From: Pseudomonas svalbardensis
GTDB taxonomy: Bacteria; Pseudomonadota; Gammaproteobacteria; Pseudomonadales; Pseudomonadaceae
Direction: 5' to 3'
NCBI RefSeq assembly: GCF_030053115.1
Contig: NZ_CP125619.1
Span: 1,489,001 to 1,553,000, forward strand
Length of the DNA: 64,000 nucleotides
In this document: positions 44,747 through 53,410 of the stretch, piece after piece
Layout: each line of letters begins with the position of its first letter
Position numbering within the stretch: position 1 is the first letter of the stretch
Program-made: the position numbers and the translations under genes
The notes under the pieces: model-generated
What the model was told of the DNA's origin: nothing
Databases searched by the model: none
What the model saw: the letters and a program-made list of their open reading frames with translations, nothing else

Positions 44747-47038
44747 TTACAGCAGTTCAAAGCTCTGCTGCGTCACGTCCTGTGAATCCAGACCGATCTC
44801 CACGTTGAACTTGCCCGGCTCGGCAGCGAACTTGAGCTGGGTGTTGTAGAACTTCAGGTCATCCTCGGTGATGGTGAAGCGCACGACTTTCTGTTCGCCG
44901 GCCTTGAGCATGACTTTCTGGAAGTTCTTCAGTTCCTTGATCGGGCGGATCATCGAGCCGGTCACGTCCTGGATGTACAACTGCACCACGGTTTCGCCGT
45001 CACGCTTGCCGGTGTTTTTCACCATGACGCTGGCGTCGAGCTTGCCGGTTTTGTTCAACGTGGTCGACGACAGCGCCATGTCGCTCAGGCTGAAATCGGT
45101 GTAGCTCAGGCCGAAACCAAACGGGAACAGCGGCCCGGTGGTGTCATCGAAATACTGCGAGGTGTAGTTGCCCGGTTTGCCCGGCGTGAACGGCCGGCCA
45201 ATGCTCAGGTGGTTGTAGTAGGTCGGAATCTGGCCTACCGAGCGCGGGAAGGTGATCGGCAATTTGCCCGACGGGTTGTAGTCGCCGAACAGTACGTCGG
45301 CGATGGCGTTGCCGCCTTCGGTGCCGCTGAACCAGGTTTCCAGAATCGCGTCAGCCTGTTCCTTCTCTTCGAGAATCGACAGCGGACGGCCGTTCATTAA
45401 CACCAGCACCAGCGGTTTGCCGGTGGCTTTCAGCGCCTTGATCAAATCGCGCTGGTTGGCCGGGATGTTCAGGTCGGTGCGGCTCGACGATTCGTGGGAC
45501 ATGCCACGGGACTCGCCCACCGCTGCCACCACCACATCGGCATCCTTGGCGGCTTTCACGGCTTCGTCGATCAGCACTTGGGCCGAACGCGGATCGTCCA
45601 CCACTTCAGGTGCGTCGAAGTTGAGGAAGTTCAGGTAATCCAGAACTTTCTTGTCGCTGGTGATGTTGGCGCCTCGAGCGTAGATCAGCGTCGATTGCGC
45701 GCCCAGTGCAGTGGTCATGCCGTCGAACAGAGTCACCGATTGCGCGGGTTTACCCGCGGCGGCCCAGCTACCCATCATGTCGATCGGTGCCTTGGCCAGC
45801 GGACCGACCAATGCGATTTTCGCGGTTTTCTTCAGCGGCAGGGTTTCGCCCTGGTTCTTCAGCAACACCATGCTGCGGCGCGCGACGTCACGGGCCTCGG
45901 TGCGGTGCATCCGGCTCTCGGCGTACGTGTCGGCCGGATCATCTTCAGCCTTGCCGATGCGCAGGTACGGGTCCTTGAACAGGCCCATATCGTACTTGGC
46001 GGCGAGCACTTCACGCACCGCGTTGTCGATGTCGCTTTGCTGGATTTCACCCGCCTTCAACAGCCCCGGCAGCTCTTTGCCATAGAGGGTGTCGTTCATG
46101 CTCATGTCGATGCCAGCCTTGATCGCCAGCTTCGCGGCTTCGCGACCGTCACGGGCGACGCCGTGTTTGATCAGCTCGAAAATCGCCCCGTGGTCGCTGA
46201 CGGCCAGGCCTTTGAAACCCCATTGCTTGCGCAACAGGTCGTTCATCAGCCAAGTGTTGGCGGTGGCCGGGACGCCGTTGATCGAGTTCAGCGCGACCAT
46301 TACCCCGCCAGCACCGGCGTCGATAGCCGCACGGTAGGGTGGCAGGTAGTCCTGGAACATCTTGACCGGGCTCATGTCGACGACGTTGTAGTCGCGACCG
46401 CCTTCGACCGCGCCGTACAGGGCAAAGTGCTTGACGCTGGCCATGATGCTGTCGGCCGCGTTCGCGCCCGTGCCCTGGAAGGCTTTGACCATCACGCCGG
46501 CGATGCGCGACACCAGATACGTGTCTTCACCGAAGCCTTCGGAAGTCCTGCCCCAGCGCGGGTCACGGGAGATGTCGACCATTGGCGCGAAGGTGATGTC
46601 CAGGCTGTCAGCCGCGGCTTCCTTGGCGGCGATGCGCCCGGACAGGCCGATGGCGTCCATGTCCCAGCTCGAAGCCAGGGCTATCGGGATCGGGAAAATG
46701 GTGCGGTGGCCGTGGATCACGTCATAGGCGAAGAACATCGGGATCTTCAGCCGGCTGCGCACGGCCGCGTCCTGCATCGGACGGTTTTCCGGGCGGGTGA
46801 TCGAGTTGAACGTGCCACCGATGTTGCCGGCAGCGATTTCCTTGCGGATCGTCTCCCGAGGCATTTCCGGGCCGATGCTGATAAGGCGCAACTGGCCGAT
46901 CTTTTCATCGAGGGTCATCTGCTTCATCAGGTTGCTGATGAAAGCGTCCTTGTTTTCCAGAGGTGCGGGCGTCGTGGCGGCCAATACGGTATGACTGGCC
47001 AGGCTGACGAACAGGCCCAGCAAACACAGCTTCTTCAT
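44747..47038 (-). CDS. bglX: Periplasmic beta-glucosidase BglX (GH3)
   Basis: The 763-residue exported enzyme starts at the ATG at 47038 (MKKLCLLGLFVSLASHTVLA); the frame has a TTG 5 codons earlier. A signal peptide ends near VLAA. The GH3 catalytic domain has the nucleophile Asp in GLAVSDHGA and the substrate segment SVKHFALYGAVEGG. The C-terminal fibronectin-like domain ends IGLDSQDVTQQSFELL. It hydrolyses beta-glucosides in the periplasm. The REPIN follows 24 bp after the stop. Confidence 0.95.
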   Translation of the reverse strand: MKKLCLLGLFVSLASHTVLAATTPAPLENKDAFISNLMKQMTLDEKIGQLRLISIGPEMPRETIRKEIAAGNIGGTFNSITRPENRPMQDAAVRSRLKIPMFFAYDVIHGHRTIFPIPIALASSWDMDAIGLSGRIAAKEAAADSLDITFAPMVDISRDPRWGRTSEGFGEDTYLVSRIAGVMVKAFQGTGANAADSIMASVKHFALYGAVEGGRDYNVVDMSPVKMFQDYLPPYRAAIDAGAGGVMVALNSINGVPATANTWLMNDLLRKQWGFKGLAVSDHGAIFELIKHGVARDGREAAKLAIKAGIDMSMNDTLYGKELPGLLKAGEIQQSDIDNAVREVLAAKYDMGLFKDPYLRIGKAEDDPADTYAESRMHRTEARDVARRSMVLLKNQGETLPLKKTAKIALVGPLAKAPIDMMGSWAAAGKPAQSVTLFDGMTTALGAQSTLIYARGANITSDKKVLDYLNFLNFDAPEVVDDPRSAQVLIDEAVKAAKDADVVVAAVGESRGMSHESSSRTDLNIPANQRDLIKALKATGKPLVLVLMNGRPLSILEEKEQADAILETWFSGTEGGNAIADVLFGDYNPSGKLPITFPRSVGQIPTYYNHLSIGRPFTPGKPGNYTSQYFDDTTGPLFPFGFGLSYTDFSLSDMALSSTTLNKTGKLDASVMVKNTGKRDGETVVQLYIQDVTGSMIRPIKELKNFQKVMLKAGEQKVVRFTITEDDLKFYNTQLKFAAEPGKFNVEIGLDSQDVTQQSFELL

Positions 47039-47274
47039 GAATAGTTTTCTCAAAAGCCTAAACGGCAGTGAATACGCGCCGGTCAGCCAAAATTTAGGGA
47101 GCGACTATTGTTGTTCAGGTAAATGCAGCACACTTCTGCGTGTTTTCGCGCTGGGGCATCTTTTAGCCCATTGGCGCGATGCAATCCAGTGGCGGCGGCA
47201 GATTATGCCCGAAGAGCCGGGTTCAAAGTTCGAAGGTTGTTTTTCAACGGAATGTGCAAGGGAGCATCAACCAG

Positions 47275-47886
47275 ATGAATGTACGACACCACTATCGGTC
47301 GAGCCTGCAGGTTGCAGTCTTGATGTTGCTGACCACACTGCTGGCCGGCTGCGGCATCAACACGATCCCGACCCTCGACGAACAGGCCAAGGCCGCGTGG
47401 GGCCAGGTGCAGAACCAGTACCAGCGCCGCGCCGACCTGATCCCCAATCTGGTGGAAACCGTCAAGGGCTACGCGCAGCATGAGCAGGAAACCCTGACCG
47501 CGGTGATCGAAGCCCGGGCCAAGGCCACTTCGATCCAGGTGGACGCCAGCACGCTCGACAATCCAGAAAAGCTCAAACAGTTCCAGCAGGCCCAGGATCA
47601 GCTGACCGGTGCCTTGAGCCGTTTGATGGTGGTGTCCGAGCGTTACCCGGACCTCAAGGCCAACCAGAATTTCCTGGCGCTGCAATCGCAACTTGAAGGC
47701 ACCGAGAACCGCATCGCCGTGGCGCGTCGTGACTTCATCCTCGCCGTGCAGAAATACAACACGGAACTTCGTACCTTCCCCGGTCGCCTGTGGCACACGG
47801 TGATGTACAGCGATTTGCCGATTCGCGAAACCTTCGAGGCCACCAGTCCCGATGCGGAAAAAGCGCCTCAAGTGAAGTTCCAGTAA
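47275..47886 (+). CDS. lemA: LemA family lipoprotein
   Basis: The 203-residue protein starts at 47275 (AGGGAG upstream) with a lipoprotein signal and lipobox LLAGC (Cys26). It has the LemA coiled domain: IPTLDEQAKAAWGQVQNQYQRR, DLIPNLVETVKGYA and GTENRIAVARRDFI. LemA proteins are membrane-associated with an unclear role. It is the first gene of a set with two TPM-domain genes. This LemA is unrelated to the GacS-like lemA kinase name of P. syringae. Confidence 0.9.
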   Translation: MNVRHHYRSSLQVAVLMLLTTLLAGCGINTIPTLDEQAKAAWGQVQNQYQRRADLIPNLVETVKGYAQHEQETLTAVIEARAKATSIQVDASTLDNPEKLKQFQQAQDQLTGALSRLMVVSERYPDLKANQNFLALQSQLEGTENRIAVARRDFILAVQKYNTELRTFPGRLWHTVMYSDLPIRETFEATSPDAEKAPQVKFQ

Positions 47887-47929
47887 GCGCCGGGACGGGT
47901 TTAAAGCGTCACCACGGATGAGGTTGCCA

Positions 47930-48685
47930 ATGCGTGTGTTGAAAGTTGGCCTGATGCTGTTGCTCTGGGTGTTTGCCCTGACGGCCCAGGCCGCGTTGAA
48001 GTTTCCGGAACTGACCGGGCGGGTGGTCGATAACGCCCAGATGATCGAGCCTGCGGTGCGTGAGCAGCTGACGCAACAGCTACAGGCCCATGAAAAAGCC
48101 ACCGGCGAGCAGCTGGTGGTGGTCACGTTGCCGGATTTACAGGGCACCGACATTGCGGACTTCGGTTATCAACTGGGGCGCTACTGGGGCATCGGCCAGA
48201 AGGACAAGAACACTGGCGCGCTGCTGATCGTTGCGCGTGACGATCGCAAGCTGCGGATTGAAGTCGGTTATGGCCTGGAAGCTCGTCTGACCGATGCGCA
48301 GAGTTCTGTGATCATCAATCAGGTGATCACCCCGGCGTTCAAAACCGGCAACTTCAGCAAGGGCATCAGCGACGGGGTCGCGGCGATGCTCGTGGTACTG
48401 GGCGGCAATCCGCTGGATGAGCCGTCCACTGTGTATGACTCCGGAGGCAATCAGGACAGCGACTTCGTTTCGCGGTATCCGGGGGTATTCGTGTTTCTGG
48501 TGATGCTGTTCATCCTGACGATGTTTGTCTGCCAGATGCTCGGGATCCTGCCCAGCGGTGGCAGTGTGCGAGGCGGTTCGAGCGGCGGTTTCGGCGGTGG
48601 AGGTTTTGGTGGCGGCGGTGGAGGCGGGGGCTTCAGCGGTGGCGGGGGCAGTTTCGGGGGCGGTGGTTCGTCGGGCGGCTGGTGA
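47930..48685 (+). CDS. TPM-domain protein with glycine-rich tail (YgcG-like)
   Basis: From the ATG at 47930 the product has 251 residues (an in-frame ATG at 47918 lacks a ribosome site). A signal peptide ends AQA. The TPM domain (GRVVDNAQMIEP... to SDGVAAML) is followed by a membrane helix (about 190-210) and a tail of repeated G, S and F residues ending GGGSSGGW. The domain is named for thylakoid phosphatase-like proteins; the role in bacteria is unknown. It is 43 bp after lemA. Confidence 0.88.
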   Translation: MRVLKVGLMLLLWVFALTAQAALKFPELTGRVVDNAQMIEPAVREQLTQQLQAHEKATGEQLVVVTLPDLQGTDIADFGYQLGRYWGIGQKDKNTGALLIVARDDRKLRIEVGYGLEARLTDAQSSVIINQVITPAFKTGNFSKGISDGVAAMLVVLGGNPLDEPSTVYDSGGNQDSDFVSRYPGVFVFLVMLFILTMFVCQMLGILPSGGSVRGGSSGGFGGGGFGGGGGGGGFSGGGGSFGGGGSSGGW

Positions 48686-48718
48686 TCACACAACAATAGC
48701 GAGTGGGCATTCTTAAAC

Positions 48719-49336
48719 ATGGCATTACTGACTGAACACGAACAACGCAAAGTTGCCGAGGCGATTGCCCGGGTCGAGCGCGACACCGACGCCGAACTGG
48801 TGACCGTGCTCGCGGCCCGCGCCGACGACTACGCGTACATCCCGCTGCTCTGGGCCAGCCTGCTGGCGCTGGTGGTGCCGGGTGTCGTGCATTACCTGAC
48901 TGGCTGGCTGAACCTGCACAGCTTGCTGCTGGTGCAATGGATCACGTTCATCGTGCTGTGCCTGGTGTTCCGGATTCCGAAAATCACCACGCACCTGATC
49001 CCGCGCTCGGTGCGTCACTGGCGCGCCTCGAACCTGGCGCGCCGGCAGTTTCTGGAGCAGAACCTGCACCACACAGTGGGCAGCACCGGGATGCTGATTT
49101 TCGTCTGCGAGGCTGAACGCTATGTGGAAATTCTGGTGGATGAAGGGATTTCGAAACGGCTGGACAACAAGAACTGGGATGGAATTGTTGCGGCGTTCAC
49201 TCAGCAGGTGAAGCAAGGGCAGACGTTGCAGGGGTTTGTGACGTGTGTGGAGGCGTGTGGCGAGTTGCTCAAGGTGCATGTGCCGGTGACGCATGTGAGG
49301 AATGAGTTGCCGAATCGGTTGGTGGTGTTGGGCTAA
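48719..49336 (+). CDS. TPM-domain membrane protein
   Basis: The 205-residue protein has a TPM domain at its N-terminus (LTEHEQRKVAEAIARVERDTDAELVTVLA) and two membrane helices in the middle (about 40-90). A C-terminal part is rich in GFVTCVEACGELL. It has no signal peptide and no Gly-rich tail, so it differs from the preceding paralogue. It probably acts with LemA and the other TPM protein as one membrane-associated unit (inference). Confidence 0.85.
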   Translation: MALLTEHEQRKVAEAIARVERDTDAELVTVLAARADDYAYIPLLWASLLALVVPGVVHYLTGWLNLHSLLLVQWITFIVLCLVFRIPKITTHLIPRSVRHWRASNLARRQFLEQNLHHTVGSTGMLIFVCEAERYVEILVDEGISKRLDNKNWDGIVAAFTQQVKQGQTLQGFVTCVEACGELLKVHVPVTHVRNELPNRLVVLG

Positions 49337-49358
49337 ATCCAAGCCGCGACGCATTCCC

Positions 49359-49491
49359 TGTAGCAGCTGGCGAAGCCTGCGTTCGGCTGCGAAGCAGTCG
49401 TAAATCCGGTATTCACGGTCTTCTTGTTGCACCGCGTGTGCTGATTTTACGACTGCTGCGCAGCCGAACGCAGGCTGCGCCAGCTGCTACA
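49359..49491. repeat. Second-type REP pair (TGTAGCAGCTGGCG), copy 2
   Basis: Inverted arms begin TGTAGCAGCTGGCGAAGCCT and end GCGCCAGCTGCTACA, with TTCGGCTGCGAAGCAGTCGT and its inverse in the middle. It belongs to the same family as 42645-42792. Confidence 0.85.
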
Positions 49492-49588
49492 GATCGCACC
49501 GTTCGGGAAATTACCCGTGCCCTCAATCCCCATCCCCCCTAAAATACCCGCCATTCCCCGATCCGCACCGCCCGAGGCCGTTTTTCCC

Positions 49589-50803
49589 ATGTCTGTCACC
49601 GCCACTCCCGCCAGCCTCGCGCCGGATCATCACGCCCAGTTCATCGAGCTGCTGCAGTCCAGCCTTGACCAGAACGCCTTCATCAAACTGGTGCTGGCCA
49701 AGTACGTCGGCACTGAAGTGGACTTGCAGCGGCTGATCATCAAGCAGCTGACGGTCAAGGATCAGCCCTGTCTGTCCTTCGTCTACCGCTACAAGACGCG
49801 CGACATCACCAAGAATTTGCCGATTGCCGAGGGCGTAGCGACCATCGCCGCACTCTTGCCGGCATCGTTTAAAAATGCGCATTTGCTGTCGCTGACTGAT
49901 GAAGCTCAGCTGGAATACAGCAAAAAGGGCAAGTCTTCGCTGTTCAAGAGCAAACCTCAGCAATTGCGTGAAATGCCATCCGCTGAGCACAACCGCGAGA
50001 AGAACCGCTTCCTCGACCTGAGCCGGCCGTTCCTCGCCGACCTCGGCGTGACCAACAAGCAACATGAGTTGATCCCGGCGATGTCGCGCAAGTGGAAGCA
50101 GATCAACAAGTTCATCGAGGTCTTCAGCCATGCGCTGACCACCTCACCGCTGGCGCTGGACAAGCCGGTTCAGGTGGCGGATTTCGGCTCGGGCAAGGGT
50201 TACCTGACGTTCGCGATTCATGACTACCTGCGCAATACCTTGAAGGCCGAAGGCGTGGTGACCGGCGTCGAGTTGCGCGAAGAGATGGTAAATTTGTGCA
50301 ACGCCGCGGCCGCAAAGCTCGAACATCCGGGGCTGGTGTTCAAGTGCGGCGATGTGCGCAGCGTGGCGCCGAGCGAGCTGGACGTGATGATCGCACTGCA
50401 TGCCTGCGACATCGCCACCGACTATGCGATTCACACCGGCATTCGTTCCGGCGCCTCGATCATCATGTGCTCGCCGTGCTGCCACAAGCAGATCCGCCTG
50501 CAAATCCAGAGCCCGGCGCTGCTCAAGCCGATGCTGCAATACGGTCTGCATTTGGGCCAGCAAGCGGAAATGGTCACCGACAGTTTGCGTGCGTTGTTCC
50601 TGGAAGCCTGCGGTTACGAGACCAAGGTGTTCGAGTTCATTTCACTGGACCACACCAACAAGAACAAGATGATCCTGGCGGTCAAACGTGCCGAGCCGGT
50701 TGATCCGACTCAGCTGCTTGTGAAGACTCAGGAACTGAAGGATTTCTACCACATCAGCGAACATTGCCTCGAAACGCTGCTGCGGGCCGATGGCTACCTC
50801 TGA
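49589..50803 (+). CDS. Class I SAM-dependent methyltransferase (Methyltransf_32-like)
   Basis: From the ATG at 49589 the protein has 404 residues. The N-terminal half is helical with no clear fold. The C-terminal methyltransferase domain carries motif I VADFGSGKGYLTFA and motif II VTGVELREEMV. ALHACDIATDYAI and the cysteine-rich MCSPCCHKQI are typical of the Methyltransf_32 group, which includes eukaryotic METTL25/GSTCD-type proteins. The substrate is unknown. The longer frame at 49517 has no ribosome site. Confidence 0.8.
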   Translation: MSVTATPASLAPDHHAQFIELLQSSLDQNAFIKLVLAKYVGTEVDLQRLIIKQLTVKDQPCLSFVYRYKTRDITKNLPIAEGVATIAALLPASFKNAHLLSLTDEAQLEYSKKGKSSLFKSKPQQLREMPSAEHNREKNRFLDLSRPFLADLGVTNKQHELIPAMSRKWKQINKFIEVFSHALTTSPLALDKPVQVADFGSGKGYLTFAIHDYLRNTLKAEGVVTGVELREEMVNLCNAAAAKLEHPGLVFKCGDVRSVAPSELDVMIALHACDIATDYAIHTGIRSGASIIMCSPCCHKQIRLQIQSPALLKPMLQYGLHLGQQAEMVTDSLRALFLEACGYETKVFEFISLDHTNKNKMILAVKRAEPVDPTQLLVKTQELKDFYHISEHCLETLLRADGYL

Positions 50804-50807
50804 TCCC

Positions 50808-50910
50808 TGTGGGAGCGAGCCTGCTCCGGGCGGCGTTCCGACGAAGGCGGCTGACAGCCAACTCAGATGTTGGATGTTACGGCCCCTTCGCGAGCAGGCT
50901 CGCTCCCACA
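50808..50910. repeat. REPIN, copy 5, overlapping a gene end
   Basis: The left arm (TGTGGGAGCGAGCCTGCTCC) has diverged and the right arm is intact, giving 103 bp. The right arm forms the last codons of the opposing EamA gene and the spacer supplies its stop codon. Confidence 0.85.
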
Positions 50911-51782
50911 TGGGGTTTGATGGCGGTCTTGCGTCCCATCATCACGGTCACGATCACCCCGGCGGCAAACAGCCAGGTGATCGGCTCGATGTGTTCGCCG
51001 AAGAACAGCGCCGAAAAAGCGATGGTGAAGAAGATCTGCAACAGCTGGATCTGGCTGACCCGGGCGATGCCGCCCATCGCCAGCCCGGCGTACCAGGCGA
51101 AGAAACCGATGAACTGCGAGAACAGCGAGACGTAACCGAAGGCCCACCAGGTCTTGGCCGAAATCTCGCCCTGATGTTGCAGCGCCAGGTACACCACCGG
51201 CCCGATCAGCAACGGCGTCGACAGCACCAACGCCCAGCAGATCACCTGCCAACCGCCCATCTCCTTGGCCAATCGGCCGCCCTCGGCGTATCCCAGACCG
51301 CCCACGGCAATCGCCCCGAGCATCAGCAAATCACCGGCCTGAATGCTGCCGGCCCCGCTGATCAGCGCATAACCCAGCACCAGCGCACTGCCCAGCGCGG
51401 CGCAAGCCCAGAAGGCTTTCGATGGTCGTTCGTGGGACAACCACGCGGCGTACAGCGCCACGCACAGCGGTTGCAGGCCGTTGACCAGTGCTCCGTGAGA
51501 CGCCGGCAAGGTTTGCATGGCCCAGGCCGACAACACCGGGAAGCCGAGGATCACCCCGGCAATCACCAGGGTCAGGCCTTTGACCTGTATCCACGTCGGC
51601 CACTTTTCCCGGCGCCACAGCAACAACATCGCCGCCGGAACTGCCGCGAACAGCGCACGGCCCAGGCCGTTGAGCAGAGGATGGAGTTCCTGCACGACGA
51701 TCCGTGTGAAGGGCAGGGTGAGGCTGAAGATCACAACGCCGAGCAAGCCGAGGGCCATGCCGGTGTTTTCGCGCGAGGACAT
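50877..51782 (-). CDS. EamA/DMT-family transporter with REP-derived C-terminus
   Basis: The 301-residue transporter has ten hydrophobic segments in two EamA repeats, with GALVNGLQPLCVALYA typical of repeat 1. It may export amino acids or metabolites; the substrate is unknown. The last 11 codons (HVGASLLAKGP) and the stop lie in REPIN DNA, so the natural end has probably been replaced by repeat sequence. A second REPIN lies just upstream of the start. Confidence 0.85.
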   Translation of the reverse strand: MSSRENTGMALGLLGVVIFSLTLPFTRIVVQELHPLLNGLGRALFAAVPAAMLLLWRREKWPTWIQVKGLTLVIAGVILGFPVLSAWAMQTLPASHGALVNGLQPLCVALYAAWLSHERPSKAFWACAALGSALVLGYALISGAGSIQAGDLLMLGAIAVGGLGYAEGGRLAKEMGGWQVICWALVLSTPLLIGPVVYLALQHQGEISAKTWWAFGYVSLFSQFIGFFAWYAGLAMGGIARVSQIQLLQIFFTIAFSALFFGEHIEPITWLFAAGVIVTVMMGRKTAIKPHVGASLLAKGP

Positions 51783-51890
51783 GATGGCAACCAGATCTAG
51801 GGTGGCGGGAAGATCTTCATCTAGCCATAAACCGCGGGAATCGCTCTGTTACAGCTAGGCGTAGAGTTATCCGTACAGTTTGAGGACCTT

Positions 51891-51954
51891 TTCGCGAGCA
51901 GGCTCGCTCCCACAGGGGAACGCATTCCAATGTGGGAGCGAGCCTGCTCGCGAA
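51891..51954. repeat. REP pair, tail-to-tail, copy 6
   Basis: Arms TTCGCGAGCAGGCTCGCTCC and GGAGCGAGCCTGCTCGCGAA face away from each other with a short AT-rich centre (64 bp). The format is that of the 41063 copy. It lies in the 273-bp gap between the EamA and DJ-1 genes, where no other feature is seen. Confidence 0.85.
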
Positions 51955-52055
51955 GAACGATAACGCGGTAGTAGCTGGTTATTACCCGACCCTGCGGATA
52001 AGGACTACCTTGAATACTCCTGCAGGCCCACGTATTTCCCAGAGGAGTCCTCCCC

Positions 52056-52637
52056 ATGGCGGCTAAAAAAATTCTGATGCTGGTCGGCGATTACGTCGAA
52101 GACTACGAAGTGATGGTGCCGTTTCAGGCGCTGCTGATGGTCGGCCACACGGTGCACGCCGTTTGCCCGGACAAAACCGCTGGTCAGACCGTACGCACGG
52201 CGATCCATGACTTCGAAGGCGACCAGACCTACAGCGAAAAACCCGGTCACCTGTTTGCCCTGAACTTCGACTTCGCCAAGGTCAAGTCCGAGGACTATGA
52301 CGCCCTGCTGGTGCCGGGCGGTCGTGCGCCGGAGTACCTGCGTCTGAACGAAAAAGTCCTGGAACTGGTGCGCGCGTTTGACAAGGCCGGCAAACCGATC
52401 GCTGCTGTGTGTCACGGTGCTCAATTGCTGGCAGCCGCGGGAATTCTCGAAGGTCGCGAGTGCAGCGCCTACCCGGCCTGTGCCCCGGAAGTGCGCCTGG
52501 CCGGTGGTACGTTCATCGATATCCCGGTGACGGAAGGTCACGTTCAGGGCAATCTGGCCACTGCGCCAGCCTGGCCGGCGCACCCAAGCTGGCTCGCCGG
52601 TTTCCTCGGGTTGCTGGGCACCAAAATCACGCTGTAA
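52056..52637 (+). CDS. DJ-1/PfpI family protein
   Basis: The 193-residue protein has the class I glutaminase-like fold. The nucleophile-elbow Cys is in [10 protein letters not shown] (about 118), the fold-typical [11 protein letters not shown] precedes it, and the start [17 protein letters not shown] carries the conserved glutamate. Members act as deglycase, chaperone or protease-like stress proteins; which activity applies cannot be decided. The start follows AGAGGAG. Confidence 0.88.
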   Translation: MAAKKILMLVGDYVEDYEVMVPFQALLMVGHTVHAVCPDKTAGQTVRTAIHDFEGDQTYSEKPGHLFALNFDFAKVKSEDYDALLVPGGRAPEYLRLNEKVLELVRAFDKAGKPIAAVCHGAQLLAAAGILEGRECSAYPACAPEVRLAGGTFIDIPVTEGHVQGNLATAPAWPAHPSWLAGFLGLLGTKITL

Positions 52638-52651
52638 CGAGGGACCTTTCC

Positions 52652-52957
52652 ATGTGCGAGCTCTACGTCAAAGCCGATCCGATTCTCTACGAATCGCGCT
52701 CCCGCTCGCTGCGCATCTGCGGGGTGGTCACCACCCTGCGGCTGGAGAATCAGTTCTGGGACATCCTCAGCGAAATCGCCGAGGTCGACGGCATGACCAC
52801 CAACCAGTTGATCGCCAAGCTGTATGAAGAGGTGATGGACTACCGCGGCGAGGTGGTGAATTTCGCCTCGTTTTTGCGGGTCAGTTGTACGCGGTATCTG
52901 AGTCAGCGACGGGTGCAGGCGCCGGAGTTATCGGTGGTGCGTGCGGTGGTGAAGTAG
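52652..52957 (+). CDS. Ribbon-helix-helix domain protein
   Basis: The 101-residue protein from the ATG at 52652 (GAGGGA upstream) carries a ribbon-helix-helix DNA-binding core (VVTTLRLENQFWDILSEIAEVDGMTTNQLI). A conserved start MCELYVKADPILYESRSRSLR precedes it. The family is annotated as RHH-type transcriptional regulators. It lies 14 bp after the DJ-1 gene and probably shares its transcript. Its target is unknown. Confidence 0.8.
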   Translation: MCELYVKADPILYESRSRSLRICGVVTTLRLENQFWDILSEIAEVDGMTTNQLIAKLYEEVMDYRGEVVNFASFLRVSCTRYLSQRRVQAPELSVVRAVVK

Positions 52958-53014
52958 GGCAGGTTGGTCTTTACTCTGAAGCGCGAAACCTCTCAATTGC
53001 TTAGGAGAAAGAGC

Positions 53015-53359
53015 ATGTCTGGATGGTATGAAGTGAGCAAAAGCAGCAATGGTCAGTTCAAATTTGTACTGAAGGCCGCTAACGCGGAAACCATTCTGAC
53101 CAGCGAGCTGTACACCACCCGTGCTGCCGCTGAAAAAGGCATCGTGTCGGTTCAGAGCAACAGCCCGAAGGATGAACGCTACGAGAAGAAAACCACCAAG
53201 GATGGCCATCCTTACTTCAACCTCAAGGCTGGTAACCACGAGATCATCGGTAGCAGCGAGGCTTACACCTCCGCTGCCGCGCTGGAGAAAGGCATCGCCA
53301 GCGTAAAAACCAACGGGCCGACCACAGTGATCAAGGACAAGACCTTGCCGGTGCTCTAA
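53015..53359 (+). CDS. yegP: YegP-like protein with two DUF1508 repeats
   Basis: The 114-residue protein begins at 53015 after AGGAGAAAG. It contains two DUF1508 units: GWYEVSKSSNGQFKFVLKA with SELYTTRAAAEKGI, and GHPYFNLKAGNHEIIG with EAYTSAAALEKGI. YegP is a small cytoplasmic protein of unknown role. Confidence 0.9.
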   Translation: MSGWYEVSKSSNGQFKFVLKAANAETILTSELYTTRAAAEKGIVSVQSNSPKDERYEKKTTKDGHPYFNLKAGNHEIIGSSEAYTSAAALEKGIASVKTNGPTTVIKDKTLPVL

Positions 53360-53369
53360 ACACACCGCT

Positions 53370-53406
53370 GATCGTTCCCACGCAGCGCGTTGGAACGATC
53401 TTTACG
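53370..53406. terminator. Hairpin downstream of yegP
   Basis: GATCGTTCCCACGC and GCGTTGGAACGATC pair with one mismatch around AGC, followed by TTTA. It may end both yegP and the opposing DUF4917 gene; similar GATCGTTCC hairpins are common repeats in fluorescent pseudomonads. Confidence 0.6.
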
Positions 53407-53410
53407 GTCT

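Noticed and set aside
48545..48685. Glycine-rich stretch considered as frame error or repeat element
   Set aside because: Such tails are usual for YgcG-type TPM proteins and the frame is continuous.
23093..51954. Repeated palindromes considered as CRISPR or attachment sites
   Set aside because: They are scattered REP pairs between genes with no regular spacer array and no cas or integrase gene nearby.
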